From positions 33,120,730 through 33,184,729 of the forward strand of contig NC_088778.1 of assembly GCF_954871325.1 (NCBI RefSeq): 64,000 nt of DNA. Direction: 5' to 3'. Of this stretch, positions 62,531-64,000 are shown piece after piece. The number at the start of each line of letters is the position of its first letter. Position 1 is the first letter of the stretch. The notes under the pieces were generated by a model. That model ran no database searches, had not been told where the DNA came from, and saw nothing but the letters and a program-made list of their open reading frames with translations. The DNA is from Gordionus sp. m RMFG-2023. Taxonomy: Eukaryota; Nematomorpha; Gordioida; Chordodea; Parachordodidae. Position numbers and translations under genes: made by a program.

Positions 62531-63057
62531 ATATTTTTTAATAATAATAATTGATTAATAAACATTCTGCCATATTGTTATTTTTTTGCGCATTCTATTT
62601 ATAAAAGTGTGCGATAATGTGAAGCTGGTGATATTGACAGTTACTATCGCCGCAGGCTGACCTTTGATAAATCGAAAATTTTGTAATTTCTAAAAAGAAA
62701 TCTTCTATATATTAATGTTAAATATTATTTTAAATATTAATTTCAAATATCATATATATTTATTATTTATTATGTATATAATTAATGTATTATTTATTAT
62801 ATAAAAGTTATTTAACACTAAAAATATTTTATTGAATTGAATATAAACTATAACTGATCATTATAATATATTTAAATGGCATAAGTTATGGTAGTTAAAT
62901 TATAGATGTTATACTATAAAAAGTATATTAAAAATTAAAAACCATTGGTATTTTTACAGAATACAAAATTAGATATGATATCGGATCGGTAATCGACCCA
63001 TATTAATTTAATATCGGATCGGATCGGCCTTCAAAAAGTGGTATGGGTACTCCTCTA

Positions 63058-63190
63058 TTTTATAGCGAAACCTTTATCGCAAATCAATATTCGCGAAAGT
63101 TTTATAGCGAAGTCATTATCGCGAAGATAATATAGCGAAAACTATTTCGCGAAAATATTATGGCTAAGTCAATACCGCGACAATTGATAA
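63058..63190. repeat. degenerate TATAGCGAAA / TCGCGAA tandem motif
   Basis: TATAGCGAAA, ATTCGCGAAAG, TATAGCGAAG, ATCGCGAAGA, TATAGCGAAAA and TTTCGCGAAAA follow each other at roughly 13-17 base intervals. ATCGCGAATAG also appears at 60229, just left of the inserted element, so the array was split by that insertion. Confidence 0.7.
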
Positions 63191-63335
63191 TAGTTACTAG
63201 TCTATTTTTGAAGCATCTATTTTTATAATCATATTTATTTGAATAATATTTTTTTTAAAAAAATAGGTATTATACAAGATTGATTCAACAGAGTTTTTAA
63301 TTTTCTTTTTAAAGCTTAATAAATTTATTAATGAT

Positions 63336-63482
63336 CAGAGTTGTTAAAAGATACTTTTTACATGGATCTAGATACAGATACATCGTCTAAAATAGTATAT
63401 AGATACATATATTTTAATCAAAAATCTATCTAGATACAGATAAGATACCACATTTTTATATCTAGATCCTTTAACAACTCTG
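63336..63482. mobile_element. 147-bp MITE derived from the CAGAGTTGTTAAA hAT
   Basis: Ends CAGAGTTGTTAAAAGATAC and GGATC-related CCTTTAACAACTCTG are inverted and match the ends of 60454-62530. Flanks TTAATGAT and ATAATGAT match at 7 of 8. Only the two ends are kept, so it is an internal-deletion derivative. Confidence 0.9.
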
Positions 63483-63483
63483 A

Positions 63484-63624
63484 TAATGATTAATGAACAT
63501 TCGATTTTGGTATATGAAATTTTCTCGCTATCCTGTCCCATACTTTTCCTCCAAGTCTTATTAAGATGTACGAGTTCATTAGCTAAACCTTGAATCCTTT
63601 CTTTTTGGGGGCGAAATTGATATT
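63484..63624 (-). other. possible exon, unassigned
   Basis: Minus-strand open frame following a CCAG acceptor-like site. It encodes RPQKERIQGLANELVHLN followed by KTWRKSMGQDSEK, more polar and less A+T-biased than neighbouring sequence. Its left end runs into the MITE at 63336-63482. It could be an upstream exon of the PAK gene, part of another gene, or a retroelement scrap; I do not recognise it. Confidence 0.25.
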
Positions 63625-63659
63625 CTGGTTAGCGCCGATATTTATTGTCTGACTGGTAT

Positions 63660-64000
63660 ACTTAATATTTATAAATTCGTTAATCAATTTTGGTCCAATG
63701 TTTTGCCAGTCAATCATTAACCCAAAAACAACAGTTATAACTTATTAAACTAAATAATAAAAAAAAAATATAACATTACTCATTTAAGTCTTTATCGAAT
63801 TTTGAATGTCGATTCGTATATGAATTACATACAAGTTGAAATAGGATCATTCCATGTCAAATCAATCACTTTTCGGCCGACCCCTTTCGATTTCGATGAA
63901 AAATCGTAGGCTGGTTATATATGTTCCCATTAGATTATAAACAAAATTTTAGCGCATTAGCAACTATATTAGCGGAGATATTCGGGGTTAAAGGTCTAAA
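63660..64000. other. window end, no recognised gene
   Basis: Less A+T-rich from about 63830, with a minus-strand phrase FHRNRKGSAEK-like before a stop. Not identifiable. Confidence 0.3.

Larger units (their letters stand above)
60250..63057. mobile_element. hAT-like element (TAGGGTACCGATA ends) carrying a second hAT
   Basis: A copy of the family at 28321-29018. The ends read TAGGGTACCGATA and GGGTACTCCTCTA. The target duplication TTTTATAG is exact on both sides (60242-60249 and 63058-63065). TATCGG-rich subterminal motifs and the internal CATTCTGCCATATTGTTATT segment are shared with the other copy. The interior is split by the 2077-bp element at 60454-62530. Confidence 0.92.

Overview
The window is strongly A+T-rich eukaryotic DNA. 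Its host genes are single-copy animal-type genes with GT-AG introns: a LEPROT/Vps55-like membrane protein, the SEC11 catalytic subunit of signal peptidase, an ACP6-type lysophosphatidic acid/acid phosphatase, and a PAK-type protein kinase. With LINE and hAT remnants this points to an invertebrate animal; I cannot name the species. Minimum introns are very short (41-44 nt), yet other introns in the same genes reach 1-3 kb because mobile elements fill them.

Layout. 1-734: 3' end of a broken hAT transposon. 735-5.4 kb: repeats, including an AAAAG satellite, nested fold-back elements and a 41-bp minisatellite. 5445-7801: a two-exon gene for a secreted, cysteine-free, Ser/Asn-rich repeat protein of 694 residues with about 45 N-glycosylation sequons. 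10059-12823: a hAT transposon with matching ends, an exact 8-bp target duplication and an intact 650-residue transposase. 14612-15071 (minus): a histone H3-derived gene whose N-terminal tail is multiplied and whose histone-fold core is missing. 15.5-23.2 kb: transposon graveyard with nested elements.

23555-24229 (minus) LEPROT and 25468-30406 (plus) SEC11 are divergent neighbours with a Ty3/Gypsy gag fossil between them. 30.4-41 kb: no certain host gene; hAT, fold-back and retroelement remnants plus two short possible exons. 41090-52997 (plus): the complete ten-exon ACP6-like gene (499 codons, frame kept across all nine joins). 56629-59852 (minus): the last six exons of a PAK-like kinase with its whole catalytic domain; the N-terminal CRIB part was not found. 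60250-63057: a hAT element carrying a second hAT inside it, each with exact 8-bp target duplications.

The host genes do not form one pathway. SEC11 (ER signal cleavage) and LEPROT/Vps55 (endosome/Golgi trafficking) both act in the secretory/endomembrane system, and the 694-residue repeat protein would be a SEC11 client if its signal peptide is real. Genes and exon joins were inferred by reading the sequence and from remembered family sequences; no search was run.
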